DNA of 12,914 bases from Chitinophagaceae bacterium (GCA_017853235.1 JAFMJX010000037.1:1-12914); one strand, 5' to 3'; positions 1-6,644 are shown, counted from the first letter of the stretch. Program-made: numbers and translations. The notes: generated by a model from the sequence alone, not told the origin.

Positions 1-29
1 TCAAGTGTAAATAATTGTTTCTTACTCAT
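1..29 (-). CDS. 5' end of an unidentified leftward gene (partial)
   Basis: Read leftward, the complement of positions 29-1 opens with ATG and continues MSKKQLFTL before leaving the window. Nine codons are too few to name a product. It is supported only by the open start, the lack of any other gene in the first 290 bases, and a plausible divergent promoter at 66-95. A purine-rich AAAGAG lies about 12 bases before the ATG, which is far for a ribosome binding site. It could be chance. Confidence 0.3.
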
Positions 30-65
30 AAATCTAATAGCTCTTTATAATGGGTTCGTTAGGTG

Positions 66-95
66 CAATAATATTAAATAAATGGTAGGTTCCAA
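66..95 (-). promoter_or_regulatory. candidate divergent promoter for the leftward partial gene
   Basis: On the minus strand TTG (95-93) is followed after 19 bases by TATTATTG (73-66), one mismatch from the Bacteroidota -7 box TAnnTTTG. The spacing fits the usual -33/-7 arrangement and would leave a leader of roughly 30 bases before the ATG at 29. The region is AT-rich, so a chance match is possible. Confidence 0.3.
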
Positions 96-267
96 GTATT
101 TTTTTTGTTAATTCATACACCGCTTTCCACATGATTTTGCTACTGTCTTTAAAAAGTGTGTAAATAATTGAAAATCAAATAATTATAATTATTTTTTTTC
201 ATAAGAATAAGGGAGTGATTTTTTGGGATGCTATCAATCACATTCATATTCGCTCAATTCAAACACT

Positions 268-275
268 TATCTTTG
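268..275 (+). promoter_or_regulatory. -7 promoter box of ffh
   Basis: TATCTTTG is an exact match to the Bacteroidota -7 element TAnnTTTG and ends 18 bases before the ffh ATG, implying a very short leader of about 12 bases. I find no good TTG -33 element at the usual 19-21 base spacing, so only the -7 box is supported. Confidence 0.5.
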
Positions 276-293
276 CCGCCATAAAGTTTTTAT

Positions 294-1610
294 ATGTTCA
301 ATAGTTTAAGTGAAAAATTAGAATCGGCCTTTAAGCACCTCAAAGGACAAGCGCGTATCAATGAGTTGAATGTGGCAAACACTTTAAAGGATATTCGTAA
401 GGCTTTATTGGATGCCGATGTGAATTTTAAGATTGCAAAGGAGTTTACAGATAACATTAAAGAAAAAGCCATTGGTGAGAAAGTAATTAATGCGATTAGT
501 CCAGGACAATTAATGACAAAAATTGTGCAAGACGAATTAACGTCATTAATGGGGTCTCAAGCTGCTAGTTTAGATCTTACAAAAAATCCTAGCATTATTT
601 TAATTGCTGGATTGCAAGGAAGTGGTAAAACTACTTTTTCTGGAAAATTGGCTACCTATTTAAAAGCACAAAAAAAATCTCCATTATTAGTAGCTGCCGA
701 TATTTATCGTCCTGCTGCTATGGATCAATTAACTGTTTTAGCAGAACAAATTGGAGTAGATATTTTTGTTGAGAGAGAAAATAAAGATGCGGTTTCGATT
801 GCACAAAATGCCATTCAATATGCAAAAGCAAATAATAAGAATATCATCATTATAGATACTGCCGGTCGTTTAGCAGTGGATGAAATCATGATGAATGAAG
901 TGGCGAATATAAAAGCTGCTGTGCAACCACAAGAAATTTTATTTGTGGTTGATGCCATGACTGGACAAGATGCAGTCAATACAGCAAAGGCTTTCAACGA
1001 ACGTCTTGATTTTACAGGAGTAGTATTAACTAAGCTGGACGGAGATACTCGTGGGGGTGCTGCGTTATCTATTAAATACACCGTGAATAAACCTATTAAG
1101 TTTATGAGCAGTGGTGAAAAAATGGATACCCTTGATATTTTCTATCCTGATAGAATGGCACAGAGAATTTTGGGGATGGGGGATATTACTTCCTTAGTGG
1201 AAAAAGCACAAGCACAATATAACGAAGCAGAAGCCAAGAAACTTGAAAAGAAAATTCGAAAAAATCAGTTTGATTTTGAAGATTTTTTATCACAGATACA
1301 GCAAATAAAAAAAATGGGTAATCTGAAGGATTTGATGGGCATGATTCCAGGTATGGGTAAAAGTTTAAAGGATGTTGATATCAATGACAACTCTTTTAAA
1401 GGAGTGGAAGCCATTATTCAATCCATGACGATCATCGAAAGAAGAAATCCAGATTTATTATCACCCAGTCGTAAGCAAAGAATTGCAAAGGGATCCGGTA
1501 AGGATATTGGTGAAATCAATGCGTTTATCAAGCAATTTGATCAAATGAAGCAAATGATGAAGCAAATGAACAATATGCCCATGGGTAAAATGCCCGGATT
1601 AAGAAGGTAA
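294..1610 (+). CDS. ffh: signal recognition particle GTPase Ffh (SRP54)
   Basis: Ffh binds the SRP RNA and the signal sequences of nascent membrane and secreted proteins, and delivers the ribosome to the receptor FtsY by paired GTP hydrolysis. The 438 residues show the full order: a helical N domain (about 1-90); a GTPase G domain with P-loop GLQGSGKTT at 106-114, DTAGR at 188-192 and TKLDGD at 246-251 followed by the family-typical TRGG; and an M domain from about 325 with the RNA-binding stretch SRKQRIAKGSG at 392-402 and a methionine-rich C-terminus (MKQMMKQMNNMPM) that lines the signal-peptide groove. The length is normal for bacterial Ffh. The ATG is preceded by an A/T-rich leader with no Shine-Dalgarno sequence. 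rpsP follows 122 bases later on the same strand but seems to have its own promoter. No SRP RNA gene is visible nearby. Confidence 0.98.
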   Translation: MFNSLSEKLESAFKHLKGQARINELNVANTLKDIRKALLDADVNFKIAKEFTDNIKEKAIGEKVINAISPGQLMTKIVQDELTSLMGSQAASLDLTKNPSIILIAGLQGSGKTTFSGKLATYLKAQKKSPLLVAADIYRPAAMDQLTVLAEQIGVDIFVERENKDAVSIAQNAIQYAKANNKNIIIIDTAGRLAVDEIMMNEVANIKAAVQPQEILFVVDAMTGQDAVNTAKAFNERLDFTGVVLTKLDGDTRGGAALSIKYTVNKPIKFMSSGEKMDTLDIFYPDRMAQRILGMGDITSLVEKAQAQYNEAEAKKLEKKIRKNQFDFEDFLSQIQQIKKMGNLKDLMGMIPGMGKSLKDVDINDNSFKGVEAIIQSMTIIERRNPDLLSPSRKQRIAKGSGKDIGEINAFIKQFDQMKQMMKQMNNMPMGKMPGLRR

Positions 1611-1654
1611 TCAATTGATTATCAATACAATTTTTGATATTTTTCAAATATTTA

Positions 1655-1685
1655 TTGGGAGTTAACCTAGTTTCTATTATCTTCG
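1655..1685 (+). promoter_or_regulatory. candidate promoter of rpsP
   Basis: TTG at 1655-1657 is followed after exactly 20 bases by TATCTTCG at 1678-1685, one mismatch from TAnnTTTG. This is the best paired -33/-7 Bacteroidota-type promoter in the window. It would give a leader of roughly 40 bases before the rpsP ATG at 1733, and suggests that S16 expression is independent of ffh. Confidence 0.55.
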
Positions 1686-1732
1686 CGTCCTATTGAACCC
1701 TATTTCATAACGCCTTTAAATTTCTATTTAGC

Positions 1733-2224
1733 ATGGCAGTAAAAATTAGACTACAGCGTCATGGTAGTAAAAAAAGACCTTTCTACTATATAGTAGTGGC
1801 CGACGGACGCGCACCAAGAGATGGTAAATTCATCCAAAAAATTGGTACTTACAATCCTTTAACAGTTCCTGCGACTATCCAATTGGATCGTCAAAAAGCG
1901 TTAGAGTGGTTAAACAAAGGTGCTCAAGCAACTGACACCGTTCACCGTATTTTATCTTTCAAAGGAGTACTTTACTTAAAACACTTATTACGAGGTGTTA
2001 AGTTGGGCTTATTTGATGAAGCAACAGCGATGGCTAAGTTCCAAACTTGGTATGCTGAGCACGAAGCAAAAAATGCAAACATCAGTGACTCACACAAAAA
2101 AGTACAAGCTGCTAAAAAAGTGTATGTTCCTGTGGTGAAAAAAGTAGCAGAACCCGTAGCTCAAGAAGTAGCGGAAGAAGTTGCTCCAGAAGCTCCAGCG
2201 GAAGAAACTCCAGCTGCTGAATAA
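1733..2224 (+). CDS. rpsP: 30S ribosomal protein S16
   Basis: S16 is a small-subunit protein needed for correct folding of the 5' and central domains of 16S rRNA. The N-terminal part is unmistakable: MAVKIRLQRHGSKKRPFYYIVVADGR is the conserved S16 opening, followed by PRDGKFIQKIGTYNP and a core reaching about residue 85. At 163 residues the protein is about twice the roughly 80 residues of E. coli S16. The extra C-terminal part includes a basic helical stretch and then a low-complexity acidic tail (about 135-163) rich in Ala, Glu, Val and Pro. Such tails are common on Bacteroidota S16, so I treat it as real rather than a fusion. rimM follows on the same strand, as in many bacteria, but a terminator-like hairpin separates the two. 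The ATG at 1733 lacks a Shine-Dalgarno sequence. Confidence 0.97.
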   Translation: MAVKIRLQRHGSKKRPFYYIVVADGRAPRDGKFIQKIGTYNPLTVPATIQLDRQKALEWLNKGAQATDTVHRILSFKGVLYLKHLLRGVKLGLFDEATAMAKFQTWYAEHEAKNANISDSHKKVQAAKKVYVPVVKKVAEPVAQEVAEEVAPEAPAEETPAAE

Positions 2225-2247
2225 TATTCAAACTAGCTTTAAATACT

Positions 2248-2283
2248 AACCCCTGGTTCCGCTCTGCGAAATCGGGGGTTTTT
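2248..2283 (+). terminator. intrinsic terminator or attenuator-like hairpin between rpsP and rimM
   Basis: AACCCCTGGTT (2248-2258) pairs along its whole length with AATCGGGGGTT (2270-2280), counting two G-U pairs. A C/A mismatch follows, then a 3-bp CGC/GCG inner stem closing a TCT loop. Five T residues (2279-2283) complete the look of a rho-independent terminator. It ends only 5 bases before the rimM ATG, so it either ends rpsP transcripts, attenuates read-through into rimM, or forms a 5' structure on rimM mRNA. Confidence 0.75.
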
Positions 2284-2288
2284 ATCTT

Positions 2289-2813
2289 ATGTCAGATTAC
2301 GTTCATATTGGAAAAATTGTTGCGCCTCATGGCGTCACTGGGCAAATCATCCTAGAACATGCTCTTGGTAAACCTATACACTTTAAGGGAATTGATGCTT
2401 TGTTTGTAGAAAAAAATGAAGGTAGTTTTATTCCTTATTTTATACAATCAGCAACAGCGAAGACAGACACTATTACACATCTTCAAATAGAAGGTATTAC
2501 TTCTAGAGAAGCCACTGCGGTTATCATGAGTAAAAAAGTTTGGTTACCTCAAGAGGTATTTCAAAAACTAGTAGATAAAAGTTCGGCATTAGCTTTATTA
2601 GGATATGAAGTGCAACAGGATGGAAATCATTTAGGGATTATTCAGGAAGTCATTGAACAACCACACCAATTAATGGTAACGATTTTATACAAAGGGCAGG
2701 AAGCCTATATCCCATTGCATGAGGAGAGTTTATTAGGAGTGGATCATGCAAAAAAATTAGTGTTAGTAAGTTTACCAGATGGCTTACTTGATTTATATAG
2801 TGAAGGAAACTAA
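2289..2813 (+). CDS. rimM: ribosome maturation factor RimM
   Basis: RimM is a cytoplasmic assembly factor that binds the maturing 30S head near S19 and assists late 16S rRNA processing. The 174 residues match the family length and two-domain plan. The N-terminal beta-barrel opens with the signature IGKIVAPHGVTGQI (7-20). The C-terminal PRC-barrel begins near GYEV and runs through IPLHEESLLGVD to the conserved ending LPDGLLDLY. It follows rpsP, its usual partner, after 64 bases that hold a strong hairpin. A weak -7-like box, TAGCTTTA at 2234-2241, just upstream of the hairpin could give rimM its own start. In many bacteria trmD and rplS follow rimM; here the next gene is a peroxiredoxin after 147 T-rich bases, so the usual four-gene cluster is broken. 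Confidence 0.95.
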   Translation: MSDYVHIGKIVAPHGVTGQIILEHALGKPIHFKGIDALFVEKNEGSFIPYFIQSATAKTDTITHLQIEGITSREATAVIMSKKVWLPQEVFQKLVDKSSALALLGYEVQQDGNHLGIIQEVIEQPHQLMVTILYKGQEAYIPLHEESLLGVDHAKKLVLVSLPDGLLDLYSEGN

Positions 2814-2858
2814 TCCCACTTTTTTTTCAATCAATTAACTTTTTTTTATTTTAAAAGT

Positions 2859-2873
2859 CTACTAAATTAGTAG
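2859..2873. promoter_or_regulatory. perfect palindrome in the peroxiredoxin promoter, likely operator
   Basis: CTACTAAATTAGTAG is a perfect inverted repeat with 7-bp arms (CTACTAA/TTAGTAG) and a single central A. It sits about 20 bases before the TATCTTTG box at 2894 and its right arm covers the place expected for the -33 element. That geometry fits binding by a dimeric transcription factor. The regulator cannot be identified from the site. Redox-responsive families such as Rrf2 or Fur/PerR are possible given the downstream peroxidase, but this is inference. Confidence 0.5.
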
Positions 2874-2893
2874 GAAATAAAATTAATTTCCAT

Positions 2894-2901
2894 TATCTTT
2901 G
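2894..2901 (+). promoter_or_regulatory. -7 promoter box of the peroxiredoxin gene
   Basis: TATCTTTG is an exact TAnnTTTG match, predicting a transcript start near 2907 and a leader of about 54 bases. The -33 position (about 2871) has no TTG and is overlapped by the palindrome at 2859-2873, suggesting a regulated promoter rather than a strong constitutive one. Confidence 0.5.
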
Positions 2902-2960
2902 TTGTTCGAACCCATTTTTAAATAAATAAGTTCCTTCTTTTACAATTAAAACAACAAATC

Positions 2961-3596
2961 ATGAGTTTACAATTAGGCGATATCGCACCCGATTTTAAAG
3001 CCCAAACAAGTATTGGTCCTATTCAATTTCATGCATATTTAGGGGAAAGTTGGGGTGTATTATTTTCACATCCAGCTGATTTTACTCCAGTATGTACCAC
3101 CGAGTTAGGAAGAACAGCAGGTTTGCAAGAAGAGTTTGCAAAAAGGAATGTAAAAGTATTAGCATTAAGTGTGGATTCACTCGAAAAGCATGCTGACTGG
3201 ATTAAGGATATAAACGAAACACAACATGTTACGGTGGGTTTTCCCATTATTGCAGATGAAGATAAGTCCATTGCAAATGCATATGGTATGATTCATCCTA
3301 AAGCAAGTGAAACTTTTACAGTGCGTTCCTTGTTTATTATAGGTCCGGACAAAAAAATTAAATTAACCATTACCTATCCTGCCTCTACAGGAAGAAATTT
3401 TGTAGAAGTATTAAGAGTTATTGATTCCTTACAACTTACCGCCCATTACAGTGTTGCAACTCCTGCTAATTGGGTTGATGGGGAAGATGTGATTGTGGTT
3501 CCTGCAGTGAAAACCGAAGATGCGATTGCAAAATTCCCTAAAGGATTAAATATCGTGAAACCTTATTTAAGATATACACCACAGCCTAATAAATAA
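2961..3596 (+). CDS. peroxiredoxin, Prx6 (1-Cys) type
   Basis: Peroxiredoxins reduce hydrogen peroxide, alkyl hydroperoxides or peroxynitrite through a peroxidatic cysteine. The active site is plain: P38-ADF-T42-PV-C45 (PxxxTxxC), with the conserved arginine at R122 in VRSLFIIGPD and a second conserved Arg at R145 (STGRN). The 211-residue length, the motif YPASTGRNFVEVLRVIDSLQ and the C-terminal PYLRYTPQP segment place it in the Prx6 subfamily. C45 is the only cysteine in the protein, so it must work by the 1-Cys mechanism and rely on an outside thiol for reduction. There is no signal peptide, so it is cytoplasmic. A palindrome in its promoter suggests regulated, perhaps oxidant-responsive, expression. 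It converges on the RluA-type gene with only 10 bases between stop codons. Confidence 0.95.
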   Translation: MSLQLGDIAPDFKAQTSIGPIQFHAYLGESWGVLFSHPADFTPVCTTELGRTAGLQEEFAKRNVKVLALSVDSLEKHADWIKDINETQHVTVGFPIIADEDKSIANAYGMIHPKASETFTVRSLFIIGPDKKIKLTITYPASTGRNFVEVLRVIDSLQLTAHYSVATPANWVDGEDVIVVPAVKTEDAIAKFPKGLNIVKPYLRYTPQPNK

Positions 3597-3606
3597 GCAG
3601 TGTTAT

Positions 3607-4314
3607 TTAGCTATTCCATTTATCTAACTGCTTTAATACAGCTGTTAGATCCTTTGGTAATGGAGCTTCAAAAGAATATGCTTTATCTCCTAAATTGAAT
3701 TTTAAGGATAATGCATGTAAAGCTTGTCTTGCTAATAAAGGCCTTTCTGTTTCTTCTGCTTTACTTAATTTGAAATTTTTCTTTTTAATTGCGGAAAGTA
3801 ATAACGGAGTATTGTCACCATACAATTCGTCTGCTACTATGGGATGCCCCAAATGTTGTGCATGCACTCTTATTTGATGTGTACGTCCCGTGTGAATTTG
3901 AAAGGATACCCAAGCAAAACGTTTGTAATATTTTAATACTTCATAAGTGGTATGTGCTGCTTTGCCTTTTGCATGCGTCACCATTTGCCCCTTTTTTCCT
4001 GGATGTTCCATGATAGCTTGCTCTATACTTCCCGATTGAGGCGGTAAACCTATCACCAATCCTACGTATTTTTTTTCGATAGATCTTCCTTCAAATAATT
4101 CACTCAGTTGTTGATGAGCTTCAGCATTTTTTGCAAAAACAATTAAACCACTGGTGTGTTGATCCAATCTATGTACGGTATATATATTTGGATATTTTGC
4201 TTGTAATAAAGACTTTAAGGAAGCTTCTTTTCCAAATCTATCCGGAATACTAAATAAACCAGCTGGTTTATTTAACACTATCATGTCGTCGTTCTCAAAT
4301 AAGATATCAATCAT
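3607..4314 (-). CDS. RluA-family RNA pseudouridine synthase
   Basis: This enzyme isomerises a uridine in rRNA or tRNA to pseudouridine. The RluA-family motif I/II is clear: VHRLDQHTSGL at 48-57, where D51 is the catalytic aspartate. Also present are NKPAGL (15-20), typical of the domain start, and the downstream HTGRTHQIRVHAQHLGHPIVADELYG, diagnostic of this family. At 235 residues it is a catalytic domain only, without the N-terminal S4 RNA-binding domain of RluC/RluD, so it resembles RluA or TruC in size. The target base cannot be told from sequence. Its ATG overlaps the stop of the upstream RluB-type gene by 4 bases (ATGA), which points to translational coupling in one operon. Confidence 0.93.
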   Translation of the reverse strand: MIDILFENDDMIVLNKPAGLFSIPDRFGKEASLKSLLQAKYPNIYTVHRLDQHTSGLIVFAKNAEAHQQLSELFEGRSIEKKYVGLVIGLPPQSGSIEQAIMEHPGKKGQMVTHAKGKAAHTTYEVLKYYKRFAWVSFQIHTGRTHQIRVHAQHLGHPIVADELYGDNTPLLLSAIKKKNFKLSKAEETERPLLARQALHALSLKFNLGDKAYSFEAPLPKDLTAVLKQLDKWNS

Positions 4315-5438
4315 TCCTGCTTTGATTTCCTAGTAAATGATTTATTCATAAATTTCAACAACCTCACTTCTTTTTCTGATAAAAAACGCCACTTGCCACG
4401 GTCTACATTTTTTTTGGTCATGTTTGCAAACATAACACGATCCAAATGTCTTACATCATAACCTAGGTGTTCAAATATGCGTCGTACAATTCTGTTTCGT
4501 CCACTATGAATTTCGATGCCTATCACGTTTTTGGAAGTATTTGATAAATAACTAACTGCATCAGCTGCAATAAATCCATCCTCTAGTTGCACTCCTGCAG
4601 CAATGGCTTCCATATCTGCTTTAGAGACAGGTTTATCTAAAGTTACTTCGTAAATTTTTTTAATCTCGTAGGAAGGATGTGTTAATTTTTGTGCTAAGTC
4701 ACCATCATTGGTTAATAATAAAACACCTGTTGTATTGCGATCTAATCGACCTACCGGAAACATACGTTGTGTAGTCGCATTTTTGATAATATCTAATACT
4801 GTCTTACGCCCTTCTGGATCATTCGCTGTACATATATAATCCTTTGGTTTATTCAATAATATATAAACAGGAGTTACTTGTAATTGTAACACTTTTCCTT
4901 TTAATCTTACAACATCTTTGTATTGCACTTTGTATCCGGGTTCTAAAATCGTGTCTCCATTAACAGTAACATGTCCAGATTTAACCATTTCAGCAGCTTC
5001 TCGGCGCCCCGATATACCTGCATGTGCAATATATTTATTCAATGGCATTTGCTCATGTGGAGTGTCATTGGATGCTGTGACTTTACCTATGGACGCGGTT
5101 CTTTTTTCATCTGCCTTGTCCATGGCTGCTGGAGTTCGCTTAGCCCTTCCCTGAGGAGCACTTGGTTGAAGCGATCCGTATTTTGCAGGTCTAGCACTTG
5201 CAGTACTGTATGGGTTGGACTTTTTAGTTGGGTTGACTCTTTTCCCTTTTTCATAAGCAGGAAGTGGTTCGGTAATGATTCCTCTTGCTTTGTCTTTTTT
5301 TCTTTGGCGTAAGGCTTCCCCTAGTGCTCTAGATTCTGCTTTTGCTTTTTTCTTATCCTGACGAATGGCTTCCTTCACCGCGCTTCCTTTTTTCTTCAAG
5401 GAAAACTTATCAAAATTATCCGATCTTTTTTTGTTCAT
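4311..5438 (-). CDS. RsuA/RluB-family rRNA pseudouridine synthase with long basic N-terminal extension
   Basis: This family makes single pseudouridines in rRNA (RluB, for example, acts on 23S helix 89). The recognisable part starts near residue 131 with an S4 RNA-binding domain (PLNKYIAHAGISGRREAAEMV to about 180), followed by the catalytic domain with NKPKDYICT (196-204) and the motif PVGRLDRNTTGVLLLTNDGDL (228-248), where D233 is the catalytic aspartate, then HSGRNRIVRRIFEHLGYDVRHLDRV. Residues 1-127 form a Lys/Arg/Ala-rich extension with KKK, RQRKKDK and Pro/Ser-rich stretches, probably disordered and nucleic-acid binding; it makes the protein 375 residues against about 250-290 for plain members. 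It lies 11 bases downstream of rlmN and overlaps the following RluA-type gene by 4 bases. RluB is the most likely orthologue, but RsuA or RluE/RluF activity is not excluded. Confidence 0.92.
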   Translation of the reverse strand: MNKKRSDNFDKFSLKKKGSAVKEAIRQDKKKAKAESRALGEALRQRKKDKARGIITEPLPAYEKGKRVNPTKKSNPYSTASARPAKYGSLQPSAPQGRAKRTPAAMDKADEKRTASIGKVTASNDTPHEQMPLNKYIAHAGISGRREAAEMVKSGHVTVNGDTILEPGYKVQYKDVVRLKGKVLQLQVTPVYILLNKPKDYICTANDPEGRKTVLDIIKNATTQRMFPVGRLDRNTTGVLLLTNDGDLAQKLTHPSYEIKKIYEVTLDKPVSKADMEAIAAGVQLEDGFIAADAVSYLSNTSKNVIGIEIHSGRNRIVRRIFEHLGYDVRHLDRVMFANMTKKNVDRGKWRFLSEKEVRLLKFMNKSFTRKSKQE

Positions 5439-5449
5439 CTGAACTGGAA

Positions 5450-6499
5450 TTAAAAGTTATCCTTATTGGCTAATTGACCACAAGCAGCATCAATATCCTT
5501 TCCTCTACTTCGTCTAACTCTAACGTTTACTCTGTTTTTTTGTAATGCAGTTACAAAATTTTCAAAACCATCTTCGTCTGGTTTATCAAAAGGAAATTTA
5601 TCAATCGCATTATATTCAATGACGTTAATTAAATCTGCGGGTACTTTTCGGTATATTTTAGTAAGTTCTTCTACATCGCGTTCTGAATCATTAAAGTCCT
5701 TGAATAAAATATATTCAAAAGTGATTTCGTTTCCTGTTTTTTTATAAAAATAATTAAGTGCATCAATGAGTGCATTTATGTTATTGCTTTCATTGATAGG
5801 CATGATTTCATTTCGTTTTTTATCATTGGCTGCATGTAGGGACAATGCTAGCTTGAAACGAACTTGATCATCTCCTAATTGCTTAATGCCTTTGGCTACA
5901 CCAGCAGTAGAAACTGTAATTCTCCGTGGGCTCATACCTAATCCATCTGTAGCTGAAATACGTTCAATAGCCTTTAAAACATTTTTATAATTTAATAAAG
6001 GCTCCCCCATACCCATAAAAACAATATTGGAAAGTTTTTGATCAAAGTTTTTTTCGCTTTGTTGATTGATTAAAACTACTTGGTCATAAATTTCATCAAA
6101 GCTTAAATTTCTTTTTCGATCCATATATCCAGTAGCACAAAACTTACAACTTAAACTACATCCAATTTGCGAAGACACGCAAGCTGTTTTGCGTTCCGTT
6201 GTTGGAATAAGTACTCCTTCAATCATATGATGATCAAAAGTTTCAAAACGAGTTTTTAAAGTACCATCACTACTTAATTGTGTGGTGTTTAATTGCAAAG
6301 CTGGTAAGCTAAAATGATCTTCTAATTGTTTTCTTAAATCCTTACTTAAGTTGGTCATCTCTTCAAAGCTATGTGCATGCTTTTGCCACAACCATTCATG
6401 GATTTGCTTAACCCTGAATGATTTTTCCCCTAATTTTCCTATAAAACGTTCAATGTCAGCTACTTCGAGATGTCTGATATTTACTTTTTCATTCTCCAT
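5450..6499 (-). CDS. rlmN: dual-specificity 23S rRNA/tRNA adenine-C2 methyltransferase RlmN
   Basis: RlmN is a radical-SAM enzyme that methylates C2 of A2503 in 23S rRNA and of A37 in some tRNAs, tuning the peptide exit tunnel and decoding. The 349 residues carry the radical-SAM cluster motif C114-xxx-C118-xx-C121 (CSLSCKFC), the GMGEP motif (163-167) that helps bind SAM, and the C-terminal DIDAACGQL, in which C340 matches the catalytic methyl-carrying cysteine. C118 is in the cluster and both mechanistic cysteines are intact. The helical N-terminal domain (LGEKSFRVKQIHEWLWQK, then SDGT) aligns with the family, so the start at 6499 is right. Cfr resistance enzymes share the fold, but the DIDAACGQL ending and context favour housekeeping RlmN. 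It leads a three-gene leftward operon with two pseudouridine synthases. Confidence 0.97.
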   Translation of the reverse strand: MENEKVNIRHLEVADIERFIGKLGEKSFRVKQIHEWLWQKHAHSFEEMTNLSKDLRKQLEDHFSLPALQLNTTQLSSDGTLKTRFETFDHHMIEGVLIPTTERKTACVSSQIGCSLSCKFCATGYMDRKRNLSFDEIYDQVVLINQQSEKNFDQKLSNIVFMGMGEPLLNYKNVLKAIERISATDGLGMSPRRITVSTAGVAKGIKQLGDDQVRFKLALSLHAANDKKRNEIMPINESNNINALIDALNYFYKKTGNEITFEYILFKDFNDSERDVEELTKIYRKVPADLINVIEYNAIDKFPFDKPDEDGFENFVTALQKNRVNVRVRRSRGKDIDAACGQLANKDNF

Positions 6500-6504
6500 A
6501 ATGC

Positions 6505-6512
6505 AAAGATAC
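6505..6512 (-). promoter_or_regulatory. -7 promoter box of the rlmN operon
   Basis: On the minus strand this reads TATCTTTG, an exact TAnnTTTG match. It ends only 5 bases before the rlmN ATG, so a start at the usual distance would fall at or next to the A of ATG, giving a leaderless or nearly leaderless mRNA. No clear -33 TTG is seen upstream. Confidence 0.45.
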
Positions 6513-6631
6513 TTGATCGGGTTTGTTTCCTTTTATTTCTTTTTTTTACGCCCTATTCAACCTTTTAGAAGAGAAGCTGTTAAGTTTAATGAAACCTTTC
6601 AATTTTACTTTTAATTTTAGGATGATATCCC

Positions 6632-6639
6632 TAATTTCG
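6632..6639 (+). promoter_or_regulatory. candidate -7 box upstream of the small secreted protein gene
   Basis: TAATTTCG differs at one position from TAnnTTTG. It follows an imperfect inverted repeat (TTAGGAT at 6617-6623 against ATCCCTAA at 6627-6634) that overlaps it. No TTG lies at the -33 spacing. It predicts a transcript start near 6645. Confidence 0.35.
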
Positions 6640-6644
6640 GCAAA

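Noticed and set aside
5..170. 13-base direct repeat GTGTAAATAATTG at 5-17 and 158-170, with a similar string near 11690
   Set aside because: AT-rich low-complexity sequence; one copy lies in a putative coding start and the others in unrelated spacers, with no consistent position relative to genes.
177..194. Perfect 18-bp AT-only palindrome followed by a T-run upstream of ffh
   Set aside because: It contains no G or C, in a region almost wholly A/T, so palindromes of this kind arise easily; no gene ends nearby on the plus strand to need a terminator.
1620..1639. Possible terminator after ffh (TATCAA/TTGATA)
   Set aside because: Only a 6-bp AT-rich stem with no following T-run; too weak to call.
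4971..5312. Plus-strand open frame of 113 codons inside the RluB-type gene
   Set aside because: It is the antisense of the well-supported pseudouridine synthase, with a Cys/Ser/Phe-rich composition typical of shadow frames and no plausible start context.
5450..6499. Cfr-type antibiotic resistance methyltransferase
   Set aside because: The sequence has the RlmN C-terminal signature DIDAACGQL, housekeeping neighbours and no sign of transfer, so RlmN is the better call.
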